Of a stretch of 37,489 bases of DNA, positions 1 to 9,143 are shown one piece after another. The position numbers and the translations under genes were made by a program. A model generated the notes under the pieces. It saw only the letters and a program-made list of their open reading frames with translations, was not told the DNA's origin and did no database searches. The stretch's first letter is position 1. Every line of letters starts with the position of its first letter. This stretch comes from an uncultured Bacteroidales bacterium (GTDB lineage: Bacteria > Bacteroidota > Bacteroidia > Bacteroidales > Paludibacteraceae), in NCBI GenBank assembly GCA_944321745.1, contig CALUML010000008.1, positions 1 to 37,489 of the forward strand, written 5' to 3'.

Positions 1-899
1 CCCAGCAGGGCGTATTCGGGGCGTGCGGTTACGTCGGCTTCCGGCTTCAGGTGGGGCAGGGGCGCGTCGAAGGTTTCGGGGAGCGGCACTTCGCTCAGCA
101 GGGGCAAGCCGATGACGTGGCACAGGTTCATGCGGGCCAGCCGCACGCCATTGTCGGCCCGAAGCACTTGTAAATCGGCTTCGTTGAGCTTGACTTGCAC
201 TTTCATGACATCGTTCTGCGACTTCATGCCTGCTTCGTGGGCGTTGTCCACCACCCGCTGGAGCTCGGCCACCACTTCGCGGTAGGACTCGGCGGACTTC
301 CGCATTTCGCAGGCCCGCACGTACAGCCAATATGCCTCATCGGTCTGCACGATGACTTCGGCTTCGGTCAGGTGGCGGTTCAGTTCGGCCACTTCGCGCC
401 CGGTCTTGGCCATTTTGTAGGCCGAAATGACTTTCCCGCCCATAAACACGGGCTGCTCGGCTTTCACGCCCGCCGAATAGGTGTTATTCAAGTCCACATG
501 GAGGCCGATGGGAGGAATGCTGACCGTGGAGAATTGGTTCAGCACCGGCAGCAGCTGTTCGTAGATGGGTTGCATGGCCGGGGGAATGCTTCCGTCCAGG
601 CTGGTGGGGTCGAACAGTTGCACGTCGCCCACGGGTATTTGCAGGTCGTTGTCCATGCCGGTGTAATAGGTCAGCCCGGTGGCCGATATCTTGGGCAGGA
701 AGTTGGCGCGGTATGCTTTGACCAGGGCGGAGGCTTTCTCCTGGTTTTGTTCGGCAATGGCCATTTGCTTGTTGTTCTCCAAAGCCATTTCGCGGCAACG
801 GGCCAGGGTGAGCGTGTCTTGCGCCATGGTGGCCGGGAGATACAGGCTCAGCGCAAGCAGCAAGCCGCCGAGCCTTTGGAATGTATGTCGGATGTTCAT
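1..899 (-). CDS. TolC-family outer-membrane efflux channel, partial (C-terminus beyond window)
   Basis: The reading frame opens at the ATG complementary to 897-899 and stays open to the window edge, giving about 299 residues without a stop. The N-terminus (MNIRHTFQRLGGLLLALSL, cleavage near ATMAQ) is a signal peptide. Next comes the usual TolC-family start, LTLARCREMALENNKQM, and then ALVKAYRANFLPKISATG, the region where the first helical repeat leads into the barrel. TolC proteins are trimeric outer-membrane channels that complete tripartite pumps. It lies 106 bases downstream of the RND pump gene on the same strand, after the adaptor, so it is the third gene of the efflux operon. A hairpin repeat lies between it and the pump gene. 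Family and role are confident; the substrate is unknown. The missing part would be the second repeat, of typical total length 430-480 residues. Confidence 0.9.
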   Translation of the reverse strand, partial: MNIRHTFQRLGGLLLALSLYLPATMAQDTLTLARCREMALENNKQMAIAEQNQEKASALVKAYRANFLPKISATGLTYYTGMDNDLQIPVGDVQLFDPTSLDGSIPPAMQPIYEQLLPVLNQFSTVSIPPIGLHVDLNNTYSAGVKAEQPVFMGGKVISAYKMAKTGREVAELNRHLTEAEVIVQTDEAYWLYVRACEMRKSAESYREVVAELQRVVDNAHEAGMKSQNDVMKVQVKLNEADLQVLRADNGVRLARMNLCHVIGLPLLSEVPLPETFDAPLPHLKPEADVTARPEYALL

Positions 900-922
900 G
901 TTTCTTCTTTTTAAATTTATTG

Positions 923-1001
923 GTACGCTAAGACGCAAAGACATTTTTCTCTTTGAGTCTTTTATTTAAAATTCCCTTCGCGCCTTTGCGTCTTCGCGTA
1001 C
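923..1001. repeat. Intergenic hairpin of ACGCAAAG words between RND pump and tolC-like gene
   Basis: Left arm 923-942 (GTACGCTAAGACGCAAAGAC) is nearly the reverse complement of right arm 982-1001, and the right arm extends to about 974 with more of the same word. The loop is AT-rich. The same word family forms the hairpin at 5243-5328, so copies of one repeat bracket the adaptor and pump genes. It lies between co-transcribed genes, so it may attenuate or stabilise mRNA rather than simply terminate. Function is inferred only. Confidence 0.75.
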
Positions 1002-1005
1002 AAAT

Positions 1006-4000
1006 CTAACGTTTCTTGATATGGAAAAACAACGCGTACAGCACCGGGACGAACAGCAGGGTGATGAGCGTGCCTATAAGCAGCCCGCCCATGATGGCCA
1101 CGGCTCCGGGGCCGAACAGCGGATCGCCCAGCAACGGTATCATGCCCAGAATGGTGGTCATGGAGGCCATCATGACGGGGCGGAAGCGGCTGGCCGAGCT
1201 GTCGAGCAGGGCCTTGACCGGTTCGATGCCGGAGTCGATTTGGAGCGTGATTTCATCCAGCAGCACGATGCCGTTCTTGATAATCATGCCCACCAGCCCG
1301 AGGGTAGCGACAATAGCCACGAAGTTGAACGTCAGCCCGGAGAGCAGCATCCCGAATATCACGCCCACGAACATGAGCGGTATGCACAGGATGATGATGC
1401 CCGGCTTCTTGTAGTCCTTGAACAGCATGATGAGGATGGCCACCATGAGGATAACGGCCAGCGGGTAGCTCTTGAACAGGTACTTCATGGACTGGGAGCT
1501 GGCACTCTTTTCGCCTTCCCACGTCATGCTGTAGCCTTCGGGCAGCGGGATGCTTTCTATCTGTGCTTCGATGCTCTTGCGTGCGGTTTCCGTGGCAACA
1601 CCCGACACCGGGTTGCACTGCGCACGCATGGCCCGCTCGCCGTTGCGGCGAATGACGAGCGGTTCTTCCCATTCCAGCCGGATGCCATTGGTGGCCTGGT
1701 TGAGGGGAATGGTTTGCAGGGCGGCACTGAGGAGGTCTTCTTCTTTCACGGCTCCGGTCATCAATCCTTGCAGGGTCTTCCGGTCGAGACCGTCCAGCGA
1801 CGGGGTCATGCTGAATATCGGTGCCTGGTCGAGCGACTCGACGGGGCGGCCATCCTTGTCGACACATTTCACGTAGGTGGTTTGCGGCTCGGTGCCATCG
1901 TAGAACGTCCCGGTGGGGATGCCGCCCGTCGCGCTGAGCAGCGACAAGCCCACATCCTGGCGGCTGAGGCTGATGCTCCGAGCCACCGGCTGGTTGTAAT
2001 CGACCACGAGCACCGGGGTCTTGGGCTCCCAGTCGGTATTGACCAGAAAAATGTCGTCGCTGGCGTTCATGATGTCCATGGCTTGCCGGGTCAGGTCGCG
2101 CAGCACGGCGGGGTCGGGACCGGAAAACTCGACTTCGATGGGATATTTCTTGTACATGAGGTTGTACCGCTTCAAGCGGACGTAGGCATCGGGGTAATGC
2201 TCGGTGAGGTATTGCTGTATCTCATCGATGGAAGCCACCAACCGGTCGGACGACACATAATCCACAATCAGTTCGCCGTAGGCCAGCGAAGGGTCGGCCA
2301 TGTTGCGCACCAGGTTGTAGCGGCTGGGCGTCCCGCCTATGGAAGTGGTTACGTGCGTTACGTCCTCGCGTGCCAGCAGGTATTGTTCGATACTTTCCAA
2401 ATCCTTTGCCACCTCGGTGCTGTTGACGCCTTCGGGCAACTTGTATTCTATGTACAGCTGGTCATAGTCCATGTCGGGGAAGAAGCCTTTGGGCAGCAGG
2501 CGGAAGAAGTACAGGCTGACCAGCACCAAGGCGCCCCCGGCACTCAGCGAAATGAACCGGTGCGACAGCACCCAACTCAACACGTTGCGCAGTGCCTGGT
2601 AGTATTTGCTGCCGTAAGGGTCTTTGCCTGCATCCAAGGGTTTTATCTTCAGGTACCGGTCGGCATGGATGGGCACCAAGGTCAATGCCAGTACCCAGCT
2701 CAGCAGCAGGGAAACGGCCAGCACGATGAACAGGTCGCGGATGTAAATGCCTGCCGAGTCGGGCGAGAGGAAGATGGGCAGGAAAGCCAAGATGGCAATC
2801 AGCGTGGCACCGAGTAGCGGCATGGCGGTCTTACACCCGATGGCCGTCAAGGCCTCGCGCCGCCGGATGCCCCGTTGCAAGTCCACTTGTATGCCGTCGA
2901 TGATGACAATGGCATTGTCCACCAGCATGCCCATAGCCAGCACGAACGCGGCCAATGATACCCGTTGCAGCGTGCCGTTGAAAATGTCGAGCACGAGCAA
3001 CGACCCCAGCACCGTTATCACTAGGCTGCCTCCAATGATGGCTCCGCTGCGGAAACCCATGGTGAACATGAGCAACACCACGACAATGACAACCGATTCC
3101 AACAAGTTGATGAGGAACGTGTCCAGCGCATCGTTGACCCGTTCGGGCTGGAAGAATACCTTGTGCGTTTCCAGACCGGCGGGCAGTTGCGTGGCTTGCA
3201 ATTCGGCAAGCGTGCAGTCCACCTCTTTCCCCACCTTGGTGATGTCCGTGCCGCTCAAGGCGGATATGGAAATGGCCAAGGCCGGTTGCCGGTCGTAGCG
3301 CAGCGCGTTGCGGGTGGGGGTTTCGTAATCCTTATATACACGGGCTATGTCGCGCAGGCGGAGTTGGTCTTGCTCGTGGCCTTGCAGCAGCAGGTCGCCG
3401 ATGTCCTCCACCGTTTTGTACCGGTCGTTCACCGACACGCGGAGACGCATCCCGCCGCTTTCGTAGTAGCCGGAGTAAATGGTTTGGTTCTGCCCGTTGA
3501 GCGTGGCGAGCACTTCGCCGGGGTGGATGCCGAGGTTGGCCATGCGGTCTTCATACAACTCAATGTTGATGCATTCCTGGCGTTCGCCGTGGATGCTCAC
3601 CTGCGAGACACCTTCTATATCCTGCACCTTGCGCCGTATGAGGTCGGCATATTTCCCGGCTTCCCGGTTGGTAAAGCCGTCGAACGTCAGTGCGTAAACC
3701 ATGCCATACACATCGCCGAAGTTGTCCATCACGACGGAGGTCGAAGCACCGTCGGGCAGGCTGCCTTGCACGTCGCCTACCTTGCGGCGGAGCATGTCCC
3801 AACATTGTTCCACTTCATTGTTTTGCACGGTGGTCTTCAGTTCGACTGAAATGATGGAGACATCGTTCATGGAACGGCTGCCTACGGTCTCCACGCTGTT
3901 CATGCTGCGGATGCTCTTTTCCAACGGGTCGGTAACCTCCAGTTCCACTTGGTGGGCCGAGGCTCCCGGATAAGCGGTTACGACCATGGCCTGCTTGACC

Positions 4001-4125
4001 TTCAGTTCCGGGTCTTCCAGCTTGCTCATGTCGTAGTAGGCGAATATCCCTCCGACCACCAATACCGCCACGAGGAAATACACCAGTTTGCGGTTGTCCA
4101 GCGACCAGCTTCCTATGTCTTTCAT
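1006..4125 (-). CDS. RND efflux pump inner-membrane permease (AcrB/HAE-type)
   Basis: At 1039 residues this is the usual length for a proton-driven RND transporter. It starts with a cytoplasmic stub and TM1 (LVYFLVAVLVVGGIFAYYD), followed by the porter-domain hallmark VVTAYPGASAHQVELEVTDP. TM2-TM6 lie at about 337-490, and the second half repeats the layout with TM8-TM12 at its end. The TM4 proton-relay motif reads GMLVDNAIVIID at 399-410: Asp403 matches AcrB D407, but the second Asp is Asn404. The TM10 lysine is kept (IIKNGIVLLDEI, Lys950). The ATG overlaps the adaptor stop as ATGA, and a strong AGGAGGT ribosome site sits just upstream, so translation is coupled. Together with the adaptor and TolC-like genes this makes a tripartite pump. 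Drug-type (HAE) is more likely than metal-type, but substrates cannot be read from the sequence. Confidence 0.95.
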   Translation of the reverse strand: MKDIGSWSLDNRKLVYFLVAVLVVGGIFAYYDMSKLEDPELKVKQAMVVTAYPGASAHQVELEVTDPLEKSIRSMNSVETVGSRSMNDVSIISVELKTTVQNNEVEQCWDMLRRKVGDVQGSLPDGASTSVVMDNFGDVYGMVYALTFDGFTNREAGKYADLIRRKVQDIEGVSQVSIHGERQECINIELYEDRMANLGIHPGEVLATLNGQNQTIYSGYYESGGMRLRVSVNDRYKTVEDIGDLLLQGHEQDQLRLRDIARVYKDYETPTRNALRYDRQPALAISISALSGTDITKVGKEVDCTLAELQATQLPAGLETHKVFFQPERVNDALDTFLINLLESVVIVVVLLMFTMGFRSGAIIGGSLVITVLGSLLVLDIFNGTLQRVSLAAFVLAMGMLVDNAIVIIDGIQVDLQRGIRRREALTAIGCKTAMPLLGATLIAILAFLPIFLSPDSAGIYIRDLFIVLAVSLLLSWVLALTLVPIHADRYLKIKPLDAGKDPYGSKYYQALRNVLSWVLSHRFISLSAGGALVLVSLYFFRLLPKGFFPDMDYDQLYIEYKLPEGVNSTEVAKDLESIEQYLLAREDVTHVTTSIGGTPSRYNLVRNMADPSLAYGELIVDYVSSDRLVASIDEIQQYLTEHYPDAYVRLKRYNLMYKKYPIEVEFSGPDPAVLRDLTRQAMDIMNASDDIFLVNTDWEPKTPVLVVDYNQPVARSISLSRQDVGLSLLSATGGIPTGTFYDGTEPQTTYVKCVDKDGRPVESLDQAPIFSMTPSLDGLDRKTLQGLMTGAVKEEDLLSAALQTIPLNQATNGIRLEWEEPLVIRRNGERAMRAQCNPVSGVATETARKSIEAQIESIPLPEGYSMTWEGEKSASSQSMKYLFKSYPLAVILMVAILIMLFKDYKKPGIIILCIPLMFVGVIFGMLLSGLTFNFVAIVATLGLVGMIIKNGIVLLDEITLQIDSGIEPVKALLDSSASRFRPVMMASMTTILGMIPLLGDPLFGPGAVAIMGGLLIGTLITLLFVPVLYALFFHIKKR

Positions 4126-5189
4126 AACATACCTCCTACGTTGGTCGGTGAAACTTCGGGGAGCGGTTCGACCCGTTCGCCATCGTGCAGCACATGCACT
4201 CCGGCGGTAACAACGAGATCACCGGCTTTCAGCCCTTCGGACACGATGACAGTACCATTGTTCAATATCTCACGTGGCTTTACGGGACACCGCTTGACTT
4301 GTTGCGTGGCGGGTTCGTACAGCCACACGGCGGCTTGCCCGTCATGCTCGAACAAGGCCGTGGCCGGAATGGACACCAAGTGGGCTTGTGTGGGTTGGAG
4401 CCGGATGGTTACCATGGTGGAAAGCCCCGGCGAGGGCACGGGTTGTCCGGCTTCACCACGCACTTGCAGCCGCATGGTGTAAAGCTGGTTCAAGTTGGCT
4501 TTTTGGTTGATGGAAATGAGGTCGAGTGGGAACACCACGTCGGGGTACACCTCGAACGTGCAGGAAAACGCCTCGAACCGCTCCCGTCGCACGAAGTCTT
4601 CGGCCGGAATGTTCACCGTAACTTCCGGTTGCCCGGCACTGATGAGGGAAAACACCGGTGTGCCAGCGGCAATGGTTTCGTTACGGTCGAAGAAACATTC
4701 CTGCACATAACCGTCGAAAGGAGCGGTGAGGCGCGTGTCGGCCAGCGCGTTTTTGTGTGCTTCATGTTTGGCAGTGATTTGTTCCAATCCGGCCACGGCC
4801 TTGTCGTAGTCGTTTTCCGACACGCTTTCCTGTTGGTAGAGACGGATAACCCGTTCGGCCTCTTTTTTGATTTGCTGGTATTCGGCAGTCGTGGCTGCCA
4901 ATTGTACTTGGTAGTCGCGCGGGTCCATTTCGGCCAGCACCTGGCCTTTGCGCACGAACTCGCCTTCCTTCACGTGGATGTGGGCAATGGGACCGCTGAT
5001 GCGAAACGCCAGCGTAATGTCCGAGGCGGCTTTCACCTTGCCTGGGAAGGTGAGGCAGTCATCTTCCCCGTAGGCTGCGGCGGTTGCAGTCTTTACTGTC
5101 TTGATGCTTGCTTTCTGCCCTTTTTCGGGCTGACAGGCAGGGCAGCATAGCAGCACCCCGCCTAACAACACAATGGAAATCTTTCTCAT
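4122..5189 (-). CDS. RND efflux periplasmic adaptor (membrane fusion) lipoprotein
   Basis: The start is placed at the ATG of MRKISIVLLGGVLLCCPACQ because this gives a lipoprotein signal with lipobox CPAC and Cys19. The frame can be read 23 codons further up, but that extension runs into the hairpin-rich leader and has no signal character. The 355-residue product has the adaptor order: a half-lipoyl motif (ISGPIAHIHVKEGEFVRKGQVLAEMDP), an alpha-hairpin (about 95-150), the second lipoyl half (LTAPFDGYVQECFFDRNETI), then beta-barrel and membrane-proximal domains (VVTAGVHVLHDGERVEPL). It links the inner-membrane pump to the TolC channel. It is the first gene of the operon and overlaps the pump gene by four bases. 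A divergent AraC gene lies 330 bases away and is the likely regulator. Confidence 0.93.
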   Translation of the reverse strand: MRKISIVLLGGVLLCCPACQPEKGQKASIKTVKTATAAAYGEDDCLTFPGKVKAASDITLAFRISGPIAHIHVKEGEFVRKGQVLAEMDPRDYQVQLAATTAEYQQIKKEAERVIRLYQQESVSENDYDKAVAGLEQITAKHEAHKNALADTRLTAPFDGYVQECFFDRNETIAAGTPVFSLISAGQPEVTVNIPAEDFVRRERFEAFSCTFEVYPDVVFPLDLISINQKANLNQLYTMRLQVRGEAGQPVPSPGLSTMVTIRLQPTQAHLVSIPATALFEHDGQAAVWLYEPATQQVKRCPVKPREILNNGTVIVSEGLKAGDLVVTAGVHVLHDGERVEPLPEVSPTNVGGML

Positions 5190-5242
5190 ATTTATATACC
5201 TTTTAGTTGTTTGGTTGCGCAGAGTATCTGAGTTTGGATGGT

Positions 5243-5328
5243 GTACGCGGAGACGCAAAGGCGCGAAGAAAATTTGTTATTTTCCTCTCGGTGTCACAAT
5301 GTCTTTGCGTCTTTGCGTTTTCGCGTAC
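5243..5328. repeat. Hairpin repeat of ACGCAAAG words in the leader of the efflux operon
   Basis: Left arm 5243-5268 and right arm 5303-5328 are inverted copies of 26 bases with about four mismatches, both made of the words ACGCAAAG and GCGAAG. The element lies between the probable -7 box at 5343-5350 and the adaptor start at 5189, so it would be transcribed in the 5' leader and could fold into an mRNA hairpin. It belongs to the same word family as 923-1001. Confidence 0.75.
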
Positions 5329-5342
5329 GCCATTCGAGTGCG

Positions 5343-5350
5343 CAAAGGTA
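5343..5350 (-). promoter_or_regulatory. Bacteroidota -7 box (TACCTTTG) for the efflux operon
   Basis: The minus strand reads TACCTTTG, a perfect TAnnTTTG -7 box, about 150 bases upstream of the adaptor ATG. A TTG (complement of 5365-5367) lies only 14 bases further upstream, closer than the usual spacing, so the -33 element is weak. That would fit a promoter needing an activator such as the divergent AraC protein. Confidence 0.55.
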
Positions 5351-5449
5351 CGGGCGTGCCAGAACAAGTACGTATCGGTTTGTGAGGGTGAAATGTTCTA
5401 TATGTACGATTTACGATATTTTATGATGAAAATAACACTGAAGAATGTT

Positions 5450-5457
5450 TATTTTTG
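5450..5457 (+). promoter_or_regulatory. Candidate -7 box (TATTTTTG) for the AraC gene at 5520
   Basis: TATTTTTG fits TAnnTTTG and lies 62 bases upstream of the AraC start. No convincing -33 TTTG is seen at the right distance. This divergent intergenic region is where an autoregulatory AraC protein would be expected to bind. Confidence 0.4.
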
Positions 5458-5519
5458 CGGTTGATAGGCGTGGGCATTCGATGTGTCCTTTTAATTCATT
5501 CGATGAATATGATTAACAA

Positions 5520-6392
5520 ATGGAATCAGCTATACAAATTATTTCGGAAGACATTTTTCAAGACAAGGTGTACGGTGGGGTGCTGAACATAGACGATGTA
5601 TATCATTACCTGCTGGATGAACGGGAGGACAGTATTCCCGTGGAGATAGAGTTTGCGGCTTTGTTCATTTGCTTGGCCGGGGAGTCGGAAATCATGCTTG
5701 ATATGAAGGCTTACCACATTCAGGCTGGGGATTTGTGCGTCATTTTCCCGCATTCGGTGATACAGGGCATACGCAAGAGCGAGGATTTCGACGGCTATGC
5801 TTTGGGTGCCAACTTGGAATACATCAGCATGATACAAATACCATCGACCATGACGCACTTCTTGCAGATATCCGAAAATCCCTGCATATCGTTGACGGCG
5901 GAGGAGCAGGGCAAGCTGTTGAAGATATGCGAGCTGGTGAAGGATTTTCAGGAACATCCGGCTTCGCACCTCTTTCACGAAGAGGTCATGAACAAGTTGC
6001 TGTTGGCTTTGTGTTATGAGATAGTGGGCATTTACACACAGCGCAAGCCGATAGAGGAGCAAGTCTATTCCCGGCAGGACACCATCTTCCGCAAATTCAT
6101 GTTCTCCTTGGCGAAAAACTGCAAGGAGCACCGCGAAGTGTCGTTTTATGCGGAGGAGCAATGTTTGACACCCCGTTATTTCTCATCGGTGGTGCGGGAA
6201 ATATCGGGGGCACATGCCATTCGTTGGATTCATCGGGCCGTGCTGACGGAAGCCAAGAAGCTGCTGGCCGACCGACGGCTCACCGTGCAGCAAGTGGCCG
6301 ATGAATTGAATTTTGCCAATCCCTCATTCTTCGGGCAATTCTTCAAGAAATACACGGGTATGACCCCCAAGGCCTACCGGGACAGCTTGTGA
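5520..6392 (+). CDS. AraC-family transcriptional regulator
   Basis: A 290-residue protein. The N-terminal half (about 25-165) is cupin-like (ESEIMLDMKAYHIQAGDLCVIFPHSV), and the C-terminal ~100 residues hold two helix-turn-helix motifs typical of AraC: FYAEEQCLTPRYFSSVVREI and LTVQQVADELNFANPSFFGQ, closing with FKKYTGMTPKAYRDSL. In this family the N-terminal domain senses a ligand and the C-terminal domain binds DNA. It is transcribed away from the RND efflux operon, so control of that pump is the simplest hypothesis. The start at 5520 lacks an obvious Shine-Dalgarno, which is normal in Bacteroidota. It is related in layout to the second AraC gene at 36323-37249. Confidence 0.93.
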   Translation: MESAIQIISEDIFQDKVYGGVLNIDDVYHYLLDEREDSIPVEIEFAALFICLAGESEIMLDMKAYHIQAGDLCVIFPHSVIQGIRKSEDFDGYALGANLEYISMIQIPSTMTHFLQISENPCISLTAEEQGKLLKICELVKDFQEHPASHLFHEEVMNKLLLALCYEIVGIYTQRKPIEEQVYSRQDTIFRKFMFSLAKNCKEHREVSFYAEEQCLTPRYFSSVVREISGAHAIRWIHRAVLTEAKKLLADRRLTVQQVADELNFANPSFFGQFFKKYTGMTPKAYRDSL

Positions 6393-6738
6393 GTGGCGAG
6401 TGGGGTGTTGCTTACTGCCCTACGATGCTCATCAAAAAAATGCCGGCACAAGGCGGAAAGCAGCTAAAGATATTCTCTGGATGGCTTAATAACTGATTAA
6501 CATCTAGAAAACACCTGTGATGCCTGTGCTTCTTTTGCCACGTTCACTGCGCGCTTCTTCCTCCTTGCGGGCATTCTCCTTGCATGGCCGGGATGCCGGG
6601 AGGGTGGGGAAGCGCAGGAAAAAATCACACCCCTTAACTATCCTTAAAGGAACGGAGTTGGTTTTTTGTCGCTGTTTTTCGTACTTTTGTCCTACTTTTT
6701 CAAGAAAGTGTATAGTGTTCTTATAAATTAAAACAAAA
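6393..6738 (+). promoter_or_regulatory. Intergenic region with the maeB promoter (TACTTTTG at 6682-6689)
   Basis: This 346-base stretch holds no supportable gene; a 69-codon frame at 6517-6726 lacks coding character. The clear signal is TACTTTTG at 6682-6689, a perfect -7 box, with TTG at 6658-6660 (21-base spacing). Transcription would start near 6696 and give a leader of about 40 bases before the maeB ATG at 6739. No terminator hairpin for the AraC gene is evident. Confidence 0.6.
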
Positions 6739-9039
6739 ATGACGAAACTAACTCGTGAAGATGCGCTCCTCTACCACTCGCAGGGGAAGCCGGGGAAGAT
6801 AGAAGTGGTGCCCACCAAGCCCTACAGTTCGCAACGCGACTTGTCGCTGGCCTATTCGCCGGGCGTGGCCGAGCCGTGCCTGGAGATTAAGGCCGACCCC
6901 CATGCGGCCTACGAATACACGGCCAAGGGCAATCTGGTGGCCGTCATTTCCAACGGTACGGCTGTGCTCGGGCTGGGCAATATCGGAGCCGTGGCGGGCA
7001 AACCCGTCATGGAAGGGAAAGGATTGCTGTTTAAGATATTCGCAGGGATTGACGTGTTCGACATCGAAATTGACGAAAAGGATCCGGACAAGTTCATCCA
7101 GACGGTGAAGGCCATTGCGCCGACTTTCGGGGGCATTAACCTGGAGGATATCAAAGCCCCCGAATGTTTCGAGATAGAAGAACGGCTGAAGGCCGAACTG
7201 GACATCCCCGTGATGCACGACGACCAGCACGGCACGGCTATCATTTCGGCTGCCGGGTTGCTCAACGCGCTCGAATTGGTGGGCAAGCGCATCGAGGACG
7301 TGCGCATCGTGGTGAACGGCGCGGGGGCGGCGGCCAACTCGTGTACCTTATTGTATATGGCACTCGGCGCGAAACTGGAGAACATCGTGATGCTCGACTC
7401 CAAAGGGGTCATCAGCACCCGCCGCACCGACTTGAACGACCGCAAGCGGCCTTTCGCCACTTCGCGCGACATCAGCACGCTGGCCGAGGCGGTGCGTGAC
7501 GCCGACGTGTTCGTGGGGCTGTCGGTGGCGGGCGTGCTCACGCAGGACATGGTGCGCTCCATGGCGCATGACCCCATCGTGTTCGCCCTGGCCAACCCCA
7601 ACCCCGAAATATCCTACGAGGATGCCATCGCCGCCCGCCCCGACATCATCGTGGCCACGGGCCGCTCGGACAACCCGAACCAGATAAACAACGTGTTGGG
7701 CTTCCCCTACATATTCCGCGGGGCGTTGGACGTGCGCGCCACGGCCATTAACGAGGCCATGAAGGTGGCCGCCGTGCGTGCCATCGCCGAGCTGACGAAA
7801 AAGGCCGTGCCCGACGTGGTGAACGCTGCCTACAACTTGAAGCATCTCTCCTTCGGGCGCGACTACATCATCCCCAAGCCGCTCGACCCGCGCCTGCTTA
7901 CCACGGTGGCTCCGGCGGTGGCGAGGGCGGCCATGGAGTCGGGCGTGGCGCGCAAGGACATCACCGACTGGGCGGCCTACGAGGGCGAACTGATGAAGCG
8001 CATGGGGCACGACAACACCATGCTGCGCCGCTTTTACGACGAAGCCCGCCTCAACCCGAAGCGGGTAGTATTCTCCGAATCGAACCACGTCAATATGCTG
8101 AAAGCCGCCGAGCAGGCCTGCGCCGAAGGCATTTGCCACCCCATATTGCTGGGCAACGAGGAAAAGATAGCCAACGTGGCCAAGGAAAACGGCATCGACC
8201 TGACCGGGATAGAGATTGTCAACCTGCGCCACGACCGCGAAGAAGGCCGCCGCATACGCTATGCGCAGGCTTTGGCCGCGAAGAAAGGCCGCGAGGGGGT
8301 AACGTATGACGAGGCATACGAAAAGATGTACGAACGCAACTACTTCGGCATGATGATGGTGGAAACGGGCGAGGCCGATGCGCTGATTACAGGCGTGTAC
8401 ACCAAGTATGCCGACGCGGTGCAGGCCGCGAAGGACGTGATTGGCATCCGTCCGGGCTTGAACCACATCGGGGCCATGCACATCCTCAACACGAAGAAGG
8501 GGACGTTCTTCCTGGCCGACACGCTGTTCAACCGCCATCCTTCCACCGAAACGCTTATCGACATTGCCAAACTGACGCACGACACGGTGAAGCTCTTCGC
8601 CTGCGAACCGGTCATGGCCATGTTGTCGTACTCCAACTTCGGGTCGGACAAGGAGGGCAGCCCGGCCAGCGTGCACAAGGTGGTGGAAACCTTGCACGAA
8701 CGTTATCCCGACATGCTGGTCGATGGCGAAATGCAGGTGAACTTCGCGCTGGACAAGGAGTTGCGCGACCGCAAGTTCCCGTTCTCGAAACTGCGGGGCA
8801 GGGATGTGAACACGTTGATATTCCCCAACCTCAGCTCGGCCAACACGGCCAGCAAGCTGCTGCTGGAGATGGGTGCCTACGAATCCATCGGCCCGATACA
8901 GATGGGGCTGAACAAGCCGGTACACATCCTCGACGTGGAAAGCTCCGTGCGCGACATCGTGAATATGACCGCCGTGGCCGTGCTCGATGCCATCGTGGAA
9001 CAACAAATCCGCGAAAAGAACATCCAACGCATTTGTTAG
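6739..9039 (+). CDS. maeB: NADP-type malic enzyme fused to phosphotransacetylase-like domain
   Basis: 766 residues, the normal size for MaeB-type enzymes. These decarboxylate malate oxidatively to pyruvate and supply NAD(P)H. The N-terminal malic domain shows [14 protein letters not shown] (residues 37-50), Lys94 in GKPVMEGKG, the metal-binding stretch [14 protein letters not shown] (131-144) and [12 protein letters not shown] (158-169). The Rossmann loop [11 protein letters not shown] (191-201) binds the cofactor. From about residue 430 the sequence is phosphotransacetylase-like ([19 protein letters not shown] onward, [31 protein letters not shown]). In the family this C-terminal domain is thought to be regulatory (acetyl-CoA response) rather than catalytic. 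It is a cytoplasmic, monocistronic gene with its own promoter and a strong 3' hairpin. Confidence 0.97.
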   Translation: MTKLTREDALLYHSQGKPGKIEVVPTKPYSSQRDLSLAYSPGVAEPCLEIKADPHAAYEYTAKGNLVAVISNGTAVLGLGNIGAVAGKPVMEGKGLLFKIFAGIDVFDIEIDEKDPDKFIQTVKAIAPTFGGINLEDIKAPECFEIEERLKAELDIPVMHDDQHGTAIISAAGLLNALELVGKRIEDVRIVVNGAGAAANSCTLLYMALGAKLENIVMLDSKGVISTRRTDLNDRKRPFATSRDISTLAEAVRDADVFVGLSVAGVLTQDMVRSMAHDPIVFALANPNPEISYEDAIAARPDIIVATGRSDNPNQINNVLGFPYIFRGALDVRATAINEAMKVAAVRAIAELTKKAVPDVVNAAYNLKHLSFGRDYIIPKPLDPRLLTTVAPAVARAAMESGVARKDITDWAAYEGELMKRMGHDNTMLRRFYDEARLNPKRVVFSESNHVNMLKAAEQACAEGICHPILLGNEEKIANVAKENGIDLTGIEIVNLRHDREEGRRIRYAQALAAKKGREGVTYDEAYEKMYERNYFGMMMVETGEADALITGVYTKYADAVQAAKDVIGIRPGLNHIGAMHILNTKKGTFFLADTLFNRHPSTETLIDIAKLTHDTVKLFACEPVMAMLSYSNFGSDKEGSPASVHKVVETLHERYPDMLVDGEMQVNFALDKELRDRKFPFSKLRGRDVNTLIFPNLSSANTASKLLLEMGAYESIGPIQMGLNKPVHILDVESSVRDIVNMTAVAVLDAIVEQQIREKNIQRIC

Positions 9040-9052
9040 CACGCGAATGCAG

Positions 9053-9132
9053 GAACGCAAATAACGCGAATAACGCGAATGGACGCAAAGTTCAATTTGC
9101 GTCCATTCGCGTTATTCGCGTTATTTGCGTTC
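9053..9132. terminator. Perfect 37-bp-arm hairpin between convergent maeB and GH13 genes
   Basis: Arms 9053-9089 and 9096-9132 are exact inverted repeats of 37 bases with a six-base loop. Each arm is itself a word array, with AACGC(A/G)AAT repeated three times followed by GGACGCAAA. It lies between two convergent genes, so bidirectional termination is likely. However, the arms are far longer than a terminator needs and there is no long T-run directly after either arm. Confidence 0.7.
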
Positions 9133-9143
9133 TACCCGCACCC

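Noticed and set aside
1021..2817. Long plus-strand reading frame (598 codons) opposite the RND pump gene
   Set aside because: It is a His/Gln/Gly-rich antisense shadow of the pump gene without any domain; the minus-strand frame has clear RND motifs.
6517..6726. Short plus-strand frame (69 codons) before maeB
   Set aside because: It contains the maeB promoter, has no recognisable protein features and ends just before the maeB ATG.
7348..9060. Long minus-strand reading frame (570 codons) opposite maeB
   Set aside because: Antisense shadow caused by high GC at third positions; maeB motifs on the plus strand are unambiguous.
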